Part shown: positions 1-10,495 of the stretch, one piece after another
Layout: each line of letters opens with the position of its first letter
How positions within the stretch are numbered: the first letter of the stretch is position 1
DNA from: Segatella copri
GTDB lineage: Bacteria > Bacteroidota > Bacteroidia > Bacteroidales > Bacteroidaceae
Assembly: GCF_949820605.1 (NCBI RefSeq)
Contig: NZ_CATKVU010000006.1
Span: 786,001-850,000 of the forward strand
Length of the DNA stretch: 64,000 nt
Direction of reading: 5' to 3'
The notes under the pieces: generated by a model
Seen by the model: the letters and a program-made list of their open reading frames with translations, nothing else
The model's database searches: none
What the model was told of the DNA's origin: nothing
Translations under genes and position numbers: made by a program

Positions 1-2
1 GT

Positions 3-2210
3 GCACGACAAGGCGGACATGCGGTGTTTGAACGTGAAAAGGGCAAGACGGTTCTGGAGAATCAGGTGAGGATTGCTACGATGCTCAAGTGCGAAATGGA
101 TACTTCGGCTCACGACATCAATCGGGTTTATTTCACGACCACATCGGATGACGAAGATCTGCTCTTCCTTTCGCCACGGCTCTTCAAGGATGCTTACGAT
201 GAGGCTGCTGTGGCTGCTGAAGGGAAAGTCCTGGAAGAGCGTGAAAGATACGGACAGGAGGAACTGCCGGAAGGGGCGCACAAGGCAAACAAGCATTATG
301 AGCCTTGGAAGGAAGAATTCAAGAAGGATTCTCAAGGGGTTTTTAAGGGGCAGGAATTTAAGAATTCGAGAATTTCTACTTCTGCTGCTTCAGCCTCTAC
401 TGCGTCAACTTCTTCTACTGCGTCAACTGCTGCTACTTCAACTACTTCTGCTGCTCAGGACAATTATCTCGGGATTCCTTATGGGGAAATCATTAAGAAG
501 TGGTGGCAGATGTATAATGATGGGCAGGAGCCGATGCGCTCCAACCGCAATACGCTGACCTTTGAGCTGGCTGTGAACCTGCGCCACATCTGTGGTTTTG
601 ACCGCAATCTGCTGGCTCAGATTATTCCCTGCTACGATGGGTTTCCCGAGCAGGAAAAGATGGCTTGCATCAACTCGGCATTAAACGAGAAAATCACACA
701 AATGCCTAAGCGGCTGAAGGATGTGCTCTCTACCATCCGTCAGGAACGAATGAAACAGGGAAATGCGGGTGGTGGTTCGGCGACTGACAATGAGGCGCTG
801 GTAAATGCGCTGGACGAGGCTAACGCCAAGGATGATCTGTTCTATTATAATGCGCTGCCTAAGTTGCCGCAAGGCATTCGGGATTCCATCAGCGCAGTGG
901 GTCCGGCACTGGCACTGCCTGTAATCACAGCCATCTGTCCTGCCATCGGAATGCTCGCAACGGGCGTGAAGGTTTCCGTTCACGGCAAGATGAACTCGCT
1001 GAATCTCATCTCCTACATCGCCGGTGATTTTGCATCTGGTAAGGGAAGTATTGACCCCGTGATTGACGCATGGACTTCGGAAGTGAAGGAAATGGACAGA
1101 ATGTATCTACAGAAGGAGGATGAATGGCGAGCCAAGAAACGTGCAGCCAAGAACAAGAAGGAGCAGCCGGAAGAGCCGAAACTGCCTGTAAGATGCTTGA
1201 CACTGAACAATACGGTGGCGAATCTGGCTGAACGACTGGCGAACACAGAAGGCAAACACGCCTTCTCGTTTACTCCGGAAGCTGACACCGTAGCGCAGAA
1301 GTGGAAATCGGCGATGAGCGACTTTTCAGTTATGTTGAGACAGGCTTACGACGGAACATGCTATGAGCGTGAGGCAAGAAGTGCAGATGCAGTGAATGTT
1401 CATATAGACAGACTGTTATGGAACGTGGTGATGTGTGGAACGCCTGATGCGCTCTATCGAGTAGTAAGCAATTATACGGATGGTTTCCAGAGCCGTATCA
1501 TCGTGGCAAAAACGCCCGATAATACCTTCACTCCACTTTCTGACAACATGCATGTAATGAACGAACGCCAACGCAACCGCATTATTCAGATTGCTCATCT
1601 TCTGCCTTTGCTGACCGGTGAGGTGGTTCTGCCCAAGCTGGAGAATAAGGGTAGGGAATGGCTGGAACAGATAAGACTGGAAACAATGAAAAATGACGAC
1701 AAGGTGAAAGCCCGCCAGCGTTTCCGTATCTGTCCAACCACCATGAGATTGATGACCTGCATCATGCTCTGCAAGGTTCTGGAAACGCTGATTCAGAAGC
1801 ATGGTTTCAATGGAGCCGAGAAACAGCTGAAGGAGTCACCTGACTTGTGGAAGGGAATGCTCGTAAAGATGCAGACACCAACTATGCTGAATGTCTTTGA
1901 TGTGCTGGCTGACTATCAGTTGGATAATGCGCTCTACTTCTTCCGTAGCCGTATTGAAGAGGCTTTCTCATCAAAGGATTATTGCTGCCAATCTGCTTGG
2001 GACCGTTGTCGTCGGGGTAAGAATGATTCCATCTTCGAACGTCTGGACGTAACCTTCACCTTCGAACAGGCAGAGCAGCAGAGTGTTGCTGTTAAAGGGG
2101 CAAGTGCCACTCATGAATCAGTGAAACAGATGCTGAAAAACTGGAAACGCCAGGGCTTAATCAGCGTATTGCCAGACAGACATTATCAGAAAGTTTCGCC
2201 TACCATATAA
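3..2210 (+). CDS. DUF3987/VirE-type primase-associated ATPase, 5' end cut by window
   Basis: The reading frame is open to the left edge, so the gene almost certainly begins outside the window; the GTG at 24 is only the first candidate start. The visible part starts in what looks like the tail of a BT4734/VirE-type N-terminal domain (residues about 1-60), continues through a Ser/Thr/Ala-only linker (about 115-145), and then resembles the DUF3987 helicase-like domain. A degenerate P-loop, GDFASGKGS, lies near residue 330. The family is found in Bacteroidota accessory loci next to primases, amidases and HU-like proteins, and is presumed to act on DNA; its biochemical role is not established. It is a distant relative of the gene at 34508-36079. 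Two accessory genes follow on the same strand. The family call is from recalled motifs, not a search. Confidence 0.7.
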   Translation, partial: ARQGGHAVFEREKGKTVLENQVRIATMLKCEMDTSAHDINRVYFTTTSDDEDLLFLSPRLFKDAYDEAAVAAEGKVLEERERYGQEELPEGAHKANKHYEPWKEEFKKDSQGVFKGQEFKNSRISTSAASASTASTSSTASTAATSTTSAAQDNYLGIPYGEIIKKWWQMYNDGQEPMRSNRNTLTFELAVNLRHICGFDRNLLAQIIPCYDGFPEQEKMACINSALNEKITQMPKRLKDVLSTIRQERMKQGNAGGGSATDNEALVNALDEANAKDDLFYYNALPKLPQGIRDSISAVGPALALPVITAICPAIGMLATGVKVSVHGKMNSLNLISYIAGDFASGKGSIDPVIDAWTSEVKEMDRMYLQKEDEWRAKKRAAKNKKEQPEEPKLPVRCLTLNNTVANLAERLANTEGKHAFSFTPEADTVAQKWKSAMSDFSVMLRQAYDGTCYEREARSADAVNVHIDRLLWNVVMCGTPDALYRVVSNYTDGFQSRIIVAKTPDNTFTPLSDNMHVMNERQRNRIIQIAHLLPLLTGEVVLPKLENKGREWLEQIRLETMKNDDKVKARQRFRICPTTMRLMTCIMLCKVLETLIQKHGFNGAEKQLKESPDLWKGMLVKMQTPTMLNVFDVLADYQLDNALYFFRSRIEEAFSSKDYCCQSAWDRCRRGKNDSIFERLDVTFTFEQAEQQSVAVKGASATHESVKQMLKNWKRQGLISVLPDRHYQKVSPTI

Positions 2211-2332
2211 TTTTGGAGGGTTATTAAGGGTCAAGGTCACTAAGTGTCATCAAGTTTTTCGGGTTCTTAAATCAGCCTTAATGGCCGGCCTTGATCCAAT
2301 TATTCATTATCAATTATTAATTGTAAATTATC
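2211..2332. other. AT-rich intergenic gap with TTAATTATTAATT-type words
   Basis: No gene. From about 2296 the sequence is a run of short related AT words (TTATTCATTATCAATTATTAA) ending just before the DUF5675 start; similar words recur at 2841-2856 before the amidase. This is one of several word-repeat gaps in the window. Confidence 0.5.
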
Positions 2333-2842
2333 ATGAACATCAATATATTCCGCCGTCGCTTCACTCCATGGAGTGTGGATGGCACAATGGTTATAGGTGG
2401 CAAGATTTTCTGCGACACCTTAGAACGTCCTAACCGTCATTTGCCAGCAGGACGTTATAAGATTTCTCTTATTCCTACCAAGCAAAAGAAGGTGTCGGAG
2501 ACAAAGAAGAAAAATAAGTATGAAAGAGGAAAATATGAAATTGTTATCAAGCCTGTTATTCTGTTGAGATCCAATTACGTGCCTCGTACTGTTAGGCGCA
2601 GAGCTCGCTTCGTGCCTGGCAACGGTCCGCTACGTCTGAGAAACAAGAGTATCATTCTGGGCAAGTCTCATTATACCGGAATCGTTACGCAATCAGAAGA
2701 ATGCTATAATGCATTTTGCCAGTTGTTGGATGAGGAATTCAAGAGGATGAAGAAAAAGCATCTACCGTGCAGAATCAATCTGTTTATCAGGGATTTGGGT
2801 GTTGACGAAATCCCCTTCAATTATCTGCTTATTTTTCAATAA
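2333..2842 (+). CDS. DUF5675 family protein
   Basis: This 169-residue protein has the family layout. An N-terminal strand 'RRRFTPWSVDGTM' is followed by 'CDTLERPNRHLPAGRYK', and the motif PGNGPLRLRNKSIILG lies near residue 100. The same motif appears as PGNGPFRLRQGGILIG in the copy at 37156-37662. Members are often phage- or element-borne and sit beside peptidoglycan amidases, as here (the amidase starts 15 bases downstream). A cell-wall role has been suggested from that context, but the function is unknown. It is very rich in Lys and Arg (for example residues 45-65), unlike the second copy. The ATG at 2333 is supported because the first residues align with the second copy. Confidence 0.72.
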   Translation: MNINIFRRRFTPWSVDGTMVIGGKIFCDTLERPNRHLPAGRYKISLIPTKQKKVSETKKKNKYERGKYEIVIKPVILLRSNYVPRTVRRRARFVPGNGPLRLRNKSIILGKSHYTGIVTQSEECYNAFCQLLDEEFKRMKKKHLPCRINLFIRDLGVDEIPFNYLLIFQ

Positions 2843-2857
2843 TTAATATTCAATATC

Positions 2858-3265
2858 ATGCGTAAGATAAAGGAAATCATCATTCATTGCAGTGCGACCA
2901 AGGAAGGTCGCAACTTCACCGTAGCGGATATTGACCGCTGGCACCGGGAGCGCGGACTGCGCTGCATAGGTTATCATTTCGTGATTTATCGTGACGGCAG
3001 CATTCATGTAGGTCGTGCGATAGAGGAGGTCGGCGCCCATTGCAAGGGCCATAATTCCATCAGTATAGGCGTCTGCTACATCGGCGGCTTATCAAAGAAA
3101 GGCAAGCCGAAGGATACAAGAACCCGAGAACAGAAAGCGGCAATGCGCTCGCTCATCGAGCAGCTGAAGGAGGAATATCCATTAGCCACGATTCATGGTC
3201 ATAATGAATTTGCCAACAAAGCCTGCCCCTGCTTTGATGTAAAGAAGGAGTGGGGGAAGGAGTAA
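2858..3265 (+). CDS. N-acetylmuramoyl-L-alanine amidase (Amidase_2 / PGRP fold)
   Basis: A 135-residue single-domain amidase. The start 'IKEIIIHCSATKEG' carries the first zinc ligand His. 'GYHFVIYRDGSIHVGR' and 'GAHCKGHNSISIGVCYIGG' are the family core, and 'TIHGHNEF...ACPCFDV' carries the later zinc ligand His and the Cys that takes the usual ligand position. It would cut the bond between muramic acid and L-Ala in peptidoglycan. No signal peptide is visible, so export would need another route, as for phage endolysins; this fits an origin in a phage or mobile element. It follows the DUF5675 gene by 15 bases and is probably co-transcribed with it. A strong terminator follows at once. Confidence 0.9.
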   Translation: MRKIKEIIIHCSATKEGRNFTVADIDRWHRERGLRCIGYHFVIYRDGSIHVGRAIEEVGAHCKGHNSISIGVCYIGGLSKKGKPKDTRTREQKAAMRSLIEQLKEEYPLATIHGHNEFANKACPCFDVKKEWGKE

Positions 3266-3269
3266 ACAC

Positions 3270-3303
3270 AAAAATAGCGGATCTTCACAGACCCGCTATT
3301 TTC
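3270..3303. terminator. Bidirectional terminator between amidase and gdhA
   Basis: The inverted arms AAAATAGCGG and CCGCTATTTT close a small loop, with A and T runs on either side. It lies between two convergent genes. Confidence 0.85.
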
Positions 3304-3349
3304 TAACATTTTAAATTTTAAAACAATGTTTATTGTAAATTTTCTAGCC

Positions 3350-4684
3350 TTATACAATGCCCTGAGCCATCATAGCCTTAGCTACCTTCAGGAAGCCGGC
3401 TACGTTTGCACCCTTTACGTAATTTACGTAACCGTCTGGCTCAGTACCATACTTCACGCAGTTTGCGTGAATATCGTTCATGATGTCGTGGAGCTTAGCA
3501 TCAACCTCCTCACGAGACCACTTCAGACGCTCTGAGTTCTGGCTCATCTCAAGACCTGATACTGCAACACCACCTGCGTTGGCTGCCTTACCTGGAGAGT
3601 AGAGAATCTTAGCATCCTGGAATACCTTGATAGCCTCTGGAGTAGAAGGCATGTTTGCACCCTCGCTTACTGCGATTACGCCGTTGGCGATGAGAGCCTT
3701 GGCTGCCTCCTCGTTGATTTCGTTCTGAGTAGCTGATGGGAGAGCGATGTCTGCCTTCTCAAACCAAGGCTTAGCACCCGCAACATATTTTACACCATAC
3801 TTCTCAGCATACTCCTTGATACGACCACGCTCTACGTTCTTGAGCTCCATGATGTAATCGAGCTTCTCGCGGTCGATTCCGTCTGGGTCGTAGATGTAAC
3901 CGTCTGAATCTGAACATGTAACTGGCTTAGCACCCAACTGGAGCAACTTCTCCATAGTGTACTGCGCTACATTACCTGAACCTGAAACCAAAACAGTCTT
4001 GCCCTTGATGTCGATACCCTTGGTAGCGAGCATGTTGCAGAGGAAGTATACGTTACCGTAACCTGTTGCCTCAGGACGAATCAATGAACCGCCGAACTCC
4101 TGACCCTTACCGGTCAAGACGCCCTGGAACTGGTGTGTCAACTTCTTGTACATTCCGAAGAGGTAACCTACCTCGCGGCCACCTACACCGATGTCACCAG
4201 CTGGAACATCCTCGTCTGGACCCATGTGACGATAAAGCTCTGTCATGAAAGCCTGGCAGAAACGCATTACCTCGTTGTTGCTCTTGCCACGTGGAGAGAA
4301 GTCGGAACCACCCTTAGCACCACCCATTGGGAGAGTTGTAAGAGAGTTCTTGAATGTCTGCTCGAAAGCCAAGAACTTCAAAATACCCAAGTTTACTGAC
4401 TTGTGGTAACGAAGACCTCCCTTGTAAGGGCCAATCGCGTTGTTGTGCTGTACGCGGTAACCCATGTTAGTCTGTACGTTGCCCTTATCATCTACCCAAG
4501 ATACGCGGAACTGGATGATGCGGTCTGGAATGCAGAGACGCTCGATGAGGTTTGCCTTCTCAAACTCTGGGTGCTTGTTGTACTCTTCCTCGATAGTACC
4601 GAGAACCTGACTAACTGCCTGAATGTATTCAGGCTCATTTGGGAATCTTCTTTGGAGATTCGCGATGACTTCTGATGCTTTCAT
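3350..4684 (-). CDS. gdhA: NADP-type glutamate dehydrogenase
   Basis: A 444-residue protein of the hexameric class I family. It converts 2-oxoglutarate and ammonium to glutamate, the main route of ammonium assimilation in many gut Bacteroidota. Visible motifs are GPYKGGLRYH, the catalytic-lysine segment PMGGAKGGSDF, DVPAGDIGVGGREVGY and the nucleotide-binding GSGNVAQY. Length and motif order match the bacterial 50-kDa enzymes. It is a single gene with its own promoter (4735-4742) and a shared terminator. NADP preference is inferred from family length and type, not from a decisive residue. Confidence 0.96.
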   Translation of the reverse strand: MKASEVIANLQRRFPNEPEYIQAVSQVLGTIEEEYNKHPEFEKANLIERLCIPDRIIQFRVSWVDDKGNVQTNMGYRVQHNNAIGPYKGGLRYHKSVNLGILKFLAFEQTFKNSLTTLPMGGAKGGSDFSPRGKSNNEVMRFCQAFMTELYRHMGPDEDVPAGDIGVGGREVGYLFGMYKKLTHQFQGVLTGKGQEFGGSLIRPEATGYGNVYFLCNMLATKGIDIKGKTVLVSGSGNVAQYTMEKLLQLGAKPVTCSDSDGYIYDPDGIDREKLDYIMELKNVERGRIKEYAEKYGVKYVAGAKPWFEKADIALPSATQNEINEEAAKALIANGVIAVSEGANMPSTPEAIKVFQDAKILYSPGKAANAGGVAVSGLEMSQNSERLKWSREEVDAKLHDIMNDIHANCVKYGTEPDGYVNYVKGANVAGFLKVAKAMMAQGIV

Positions 4685-4734
4685 AATCTTTAATCTTTTA
4701 TTGTGTTTAAATTCTTATTTTTTATTTCTGATTG

Positions 4735-4742
4735 CAAAGATA
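4735..4742 (-). promoter_or_regulatory. gdhA promoter, -7 box TATCTTTG
   Basis: On the minus strand TATCTTTG matches the Bacteroidota -7 consensus TAnnTTTG, about 50 bases upstream of the gdhA start. Confidence 0.7.
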
Positions 4743-4903
4743 CATGTTTTTCTCGAAAACACCAACAAAAAGAAAGAAAAAATGCAGAAAAAGTATAAAA
4801 AAGTTATTTTTTAACATTCTTAGCCTCGATTTGTAGCGCTTTTGTGTACGAACACCTTATTATATAAGAGACGTTTTTCGGGGTTTAAGCCTTTATCTCC
4901 GTT

Positions 4904-6202
4904 TTAGGGAATCTTGCATTCTGACGACTTCTGTTTATCTATCCTGCGCCATAGGGCATAAATGAGCAGGATGATAGCGTAGAGACCGATTACCTGAGGC
5001 AGACTGATTCTTACGTTTTCGATGCTTGCTCCAGGCAGCATGCTGATCAGTTTTATGGCTGTATTCAAAAACTGGGTGATGCTGGTCAGGGCGCCTGATG
5101 TAAGGCTGATGAGTGGGGCGACAACCGGTGCTATGGGCGCCCATAACGTGAGTGGGGAGAACAGGATTAATGCTGCTCCAAGATATAGGATGAGGGTTGC
5201 TGCGGGAATGGCGATGTAATTGGTGAGAAGTGAATAGCACGATATTCTGCCGAACGTGTAGACGATGACCGGAAGGGTTCCTATCTGGGCTGCCAGTGAA
5301 ACGCAAAGGAGGCCCCATGCCCAACGGATGAAACGGCTGCGGATGGGGAGGAGGGTGTAAAGGGGTGTGAAGAACAGCAGGATGGAGGCTACTGCCAGGA
5401 ACGAAAGCTGGAAACTCAACTCGAATAGATAGAGCGGACTGATGAAGAGCATAAATATATAAGCTGAGGCTAATGTGTTGAGCGGCAGACTGGTACGATG
5501 GAAAGCTAAACTTAAGCTGTAGGCTGAAAGCATGATGGCTGCGCGGACTGCACTTGCCGGCAATCCTATGAGAAAAACGTAGGTCCAGATGGAGATGAGG
5601 GACAGGATGATGGTGTAAACTGAGTACTTTCTGCCGCCTAGCAGAAAGATGAAAAGCTGAAAGATAATGCCTATATGAAGTCCGCTTACTGCCAAGATGT
5701 GACTGGCTCCGGAAATGGAGTAACTGTTTCGGGTGTTCGAGTCGAGTGCGCTCTTGTCGCCCAGCGCCATGGCTGCGATGACTGCATAGTCTTGCTGTTT
5801 TACGTGAAGGGAAACCAGTTTGCTTTCAATATTGCTTTTATAGCGTTCGGTATTGATTTTTGCCCGTGTGAGGTAAGGCAGTTCCTGCCAGTTTTTCAGT
5901 TGTGTAGAGGTTTGGGAATCAGCTATTTGCTTACAGGTAAGAAAAGCCCCAAGGCTCAGGATGCATAAATGAATCATCACGCATTGGGAGAAGATGAGAA
6001 ACTGGTGGCTCATGCTGAAGTAAGCTTTTTGGCTTAAGAACTCAGTAAGGAAAAAGATGATGCTGCCAAGGGCGCATGAAATGATGGAGATGATGAGCCA
6101 GAAGCGCATATTGAAATCATCATAGCCCCATTTGGCTATGATGATTCCGATCGTCAGTGTGAGGCTGATGGTCATGAGCGGGGTGAGGGGTAGCTCTTTC
6201 AT
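4904..6202 (-). CDS. comEC: Compact ComEC/Rec2 family membrane protein
   Basis: A 432-residue polytopic membrane protein with the ComEC 'competence' core. 'NSYSISGASHILAVSGLHIG' near residue 165 is the family signature, followed by many hydrophobic helices to the C-terminus. Full ComEC is about 700 residues or more and has an extracellular OB-fold region and often a C-terminal metallo-beta-lactamase domain. Here the soluble segment between the third helix and the core is only about 60 residues, and nothing follows the core, so both domains appear reduced or absent. ComEC moves single-stranded DNA through the inner membrane in competent cells; whether this short form does so is unknown. It follows the helicase gene by 37 bases on the same strand. 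Confidence 0.85.
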   Translation of the reverse strand: MKELPLTPLMTISLTLTIGIIIAKWGYDDFNMRFWLIISIISCALGSIIFFLTEFLSQKAYFSMSHQFLIFSQCVMIHLCILSLGAFLTCKQIADSQTSTQLKNWQELPYLTRAKINTERYKSNIESKLVSLHVKQQDYAVIAAMALGDKSALDSNTRNSYSISGASHILAVSGLHIGIIFQLFIFLLGGRKYSVYTIILSLISIWTYVFLIGLPASAVRAAIMLSAYSLSLAFHRTSLPLNTLASAYIFMLFISPLYLFELSFQLSFLAVASILLFFTPLYTLLPIRSRFIRWAWGLLCVSLAAQIGTLPVIVYTFGRISCYSLLTNYIAIPAATLILYLGAALILFSPLTLWAPIAPVVAPLISLTSGALTSITQFLNTAIKLISMLPGASIENVRISLPQVIGLYAIILLIYALWRRIDKQKSSECKIP

Positions 6203-6239
6203 CGTTCCTCTTTCCTTTTTTAAAAAGATGATTGTTTAC

Positions 6240-7991
<1,752 letters not shown>

Positions 7992-8010
7992 TTTTTTTAA
8001 TGTTGAATGT

Positions 8011-8083
8011 TGAATGTTGAATGTTGACTTTTTCCCTCAAAATCCAATTTTTTAATGTTGACTTTTTCCCTCAAAATCCAATT
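8011..8083. repeat. Heptamer run plus a 30-base direct repeat
   Basis: A run of AATGTTG-type heptamers precedes the helicase start codon. The segment 8020-8050 recurs at 8054-8083 (30 identical bases, offset 34). A weak hairpin, ACCGGGTTAT/ATAACCGGT, at about 8083-8103 may end the upstream operon. Confidence 0.7.
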
Positions 8084-8110
8084 ACCGGGTTATGATAACC
8101 GGTTCTGATT

Positions 8111-9352
8111 TTACCTCGGTGCCTTGCGGTAGCAGAAGTAGGCTACGATGGCGAAGAGGAAGTTTGGAAGCCACGCTGCCAGAACAGGCGGAAAGTTGGC
8201 CTGGATGGCGAAGGTGGCAGAAACCGTCTGCAGCATGATGTAGCCGAAACTCAGTGCAAGTCCTACGCCCAATGCTGCTCCCATGCCGCCCTTGCGCTTG
8301 CGGGCTGAGAGGGAGACGCCGATGATGGTGAGGATGAATGAGGCGAAGGAAGAGGCGATGCGCTTGTGGTATTCTACCTCGTACTGCACTACGTTGCCCG
8401 AACCGCGGTTGATCTGCTTGGAGATGTAATCGCGGAGCTCAGGACTGGTGAAGGTTTCCTGCTGACCCTTGGAATAGACCAGGTCGGTAGGTTCCATCAT
8501 GATGGTGGTGTCCTTCTGGGCTCCGCTCGTAATATGCTCCTTCATGCCCTGGAGCTTGCGGATTTTCCAGTTGCTCAGTTGCCAGTGATACTTGCTGTCG
8601 GAAATGGTGTCGTACTGGATTTCCATCGCTGTAAGGTGGCTTACGAGTTTCTTGTCCTGGAACTTGTCGAGACAGAATCCGTAGCCGCGTTTCATGCTGT
8701 TGTCGTAATGCTGCATATAGGCAATCACTCCCTTGTCTACCTGCAGCTGTACATTCTCGGCACTGGTATTCTTCTTCTTATTCTTGTACATCGTCTCGAA
8801 GTTCTGCCTGATAACGGTTCCGTGGGGAATGACGTAGGCTGAGAGCCCGAAGGAGAGGGCTGAGAGCAGCACGCAGGTAATCATGTATGGGCGAAGGAGA
8901 CGCTTGAAGGATACTCCCGACGCCAGGATAGCGATGATTTCGGAATTGCTTGCCAGCTTAGTGGTGAAGAGAATGACCGCCACGAACACGAACAGCGCAC
9001 TGAAGAGGTTGGCAAAATAGGGCACGAAGTTGGCGTAGTAATCGAAGATGATTGCGCGCGCCGGTGCATGGTGCTCTGTGAATTTTGACAGGTTCTCGTT
9101 GAAGTCGAAGACGATGGCAATGGAGATGATCAGGGCGATGGAGAAGAAATAGTAGCCCAGAAACTTCTTGATAATGTACCAGTCGAGCTTCTTGATGTAC
9201 CTGAACGGGTTGAGAAACCTAAATATGCGCAGGAACCGGAGCTTGTGAGCCAGCCAGCGCACAGCCCTGATGAGCCACCCGAACTTGCGGGAAGCCCATC
9301 GGCGGGTGCGGTAGAGCCGGCGGTGTTTTCTTATTTTCTTAAAATCTTTCAT
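8111..9352 (-). CDS. LptF/LptG family permease (YjgP/YjgQ)
   Basis: A 413-residue protein. After an unusually basic, Arg/Lys-rich N-terminal stretch of about 50 residues comes the family start 'LDWYIIKKFLGYYFF', three further helices, a periplasmic domain (about 190-305) and the C-terminal helices 'FASFILTIIGVSLSARKRKGG'. LptF and LptG form the inner-membrane channel that, with LptB, extracts lipopolysaccharide and passes it to the Lpt bridge. It is the last gene of the lon-tgt operon (13 bases after tgt). Which of the two subunits it is cannot be decided here. The basic extension may be real or may be an overcalled start. Confidence 0.88.
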   Translation of the reverse strand: MKDFKKIRKHRRLYRTRRWASRKFGWLIRAVRWLAHKLRFLRIFRFLNPFRYIKKLDWYIIKKFLGYYFFSIALIISIAIVFDFNENLSKFTEHHAPARAIIFDYYANFVPYFANLFSALFVFVAVILFTTKLASNSEIIAILASGVSFKRLLRPYMITCVLLSALSFGLSAYVIPHGTVIRQNFETMYKNKKKNTSAENVQLQVDKGVIAYMQHYDNSMKRGYGFCLDKFQDKKLVSHLTAMEIQYDTISDSKYHWQLSNWKIRKLQGMKEHITSGAQKDTTIMMEPTDLVYSKGQQETFTSPELRDYISKQINRGSGNVVQYEVEYHKRIASSFASFILTIIGVSLSARKRKGGMGAALGVGLALSFGYIMLQTVSATFAIQANFPPVLAAWLPNFLFAIVAYFCYRKAPR

Positions 9353-9365
9353 GATGCTTGCTTAC

Positions 9366-10493
9366 TTAAATTCTTCGGCCAAGCTGGTCGATGATGGAAT
9401 TCTTCCATGCCACGAAATCGCCCTGCTCGATATGATGGCGGGCATCGGTCACGAGGCGCAGATAGAAAGAGAGGTTGTGGATGCTGGCTATCTGCATCGC
9501 CAGCAACTCCTGTGCCTTGAAGAGGTGGTGGAGGTAGGCCTTCGTGGTAACGAGGTCGATGTCGCAGCCGTCTGGATCTACCGGACTGAAATCTTTCTCC
9601 CACTTCTTGTTGCGCATGTTCATCGTGCCCTGATAGGTGAAGAGCATGGCGTTGCGGCCGTTGCGGGTCGGCATTACGCAGTCGAACATGTCTACGCCGC
9701 GCTCGATGGCTTCGAGGATGTTCTGCGGGGTTCCTACGCCCATCAGATATCTCGGCTTGTCTTTCGGCAGGATTTCGTTCACTACTTCTATCATCTCATA
9801 CATCACCTCGGTAGGCTCTCCTACGGCAAGTCCGCCGATGGCATTTCCGTCGGCTCCCTTGTCGGCAATGTATTTGGCTGCTTCGCGGCGCAGGTCCGGG
9901 AAGGTGCAGCCCTGAACGATAGGGAAGAGGCTCTGCTGATAGCCGTAGAGGGGCTCGGTTTCGTTGAACCGCTTGATGCAGCGGTCTAGCCAGCGCTGGG
10001 TGAGTATGAGGCTGTTCTTGGCGTACTGGTAATCGCTCTGTCCCGGTGGACATTCATCGAAGGCCATCATGATGTCGGCTCCGATGACGCGCTCGGTGTC
10101 CATCACGTTCTCCGGTGTGAAGAAGTGCTTGCTGCCGTCGATGTGGGAGCGGAACTCGCAGCCTTCTTCCTTGAGCTTGCGGATGCCGGTGAGCGAGAAG
10201 ACCTGGAAGCCGCCGCTGTCGGTGAGGATAGGACGGTCCCAGCCGTTGAACTTGTGCAAGCCGCCTGCTGCCCTGATGACGTCAAGACCTGGGCGCAGGT
10301 AGAGGTGATAGGTGTTTCCGAGGATAATCTGTGCCATGACCTGCTTCTTGAGTTCCTCGAAGTGGACGCCCTTCACGCTTCCTACGGTTCCTACGGGCAT
10401 GAAGATTGGGGTCTTGATCTGTCCGTGGTCGGTGGTGATGATGCCTGTACGCGCATCGCTTGCTTTATCTGTTACTTGTAATTCAAATTTCAT
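9366..10493 (-). CDS. tgt: tRNA-guanine transglycosylase (queuine tRNA-ribosyltransferase)
   Basis: A 375-residue protein of standard bacterial Tgt length. It swaps guanine 34 for preQ1 in tRNAs with GUN anticodons. Visible features are 'TPIFMPVGTVGSVKG', the catalytic segment 'LTDSGGFQVFSL', 'DIMMAFDECPP', the second catalytic region 'GVGTPQNILEAIERGVDMFDCVMPTRNGRNA', and a C-terminal zinc site that is only partly conserved by eye. It starts 2 bases after lon ends, so the two are co-transcribed. Confidence 0.96.
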   Translation of the reverse strand: MKFELQVTDKASDARTGIITTDHGQIKTPIFMPVGTVGSVKGVHFEELKKQVMAQIILGNTYHLYLRPGLDVIRAAGGLHKFNGWDRPILTDSGGFQVFSLTGIRKLKEEGCEFRSHIDGSKHFFTPENVMDTERVIGADIMMAFDECPPGQSDYQYAKNSLILTQRWLDRCIKRFNETEPLYGYQQSLFPIVQGCTFPDLRREAAKYIADKGADGNAIGGLAVGEPTEVMYEMIEVVNEILPKDKPRYLMGVGTPQNILEAIERGVDMFDCVMPTRNGRNAMLFTYQGTMNMRNKKWEKDFSPVDPDGCDIDLVTTKAYLHHLFKAQELLAMQIASIHNLSFYLRLVTDARHHIEQGDFVAWKNSIIDQLGRRI

Positions 10494-10495
10494 TT

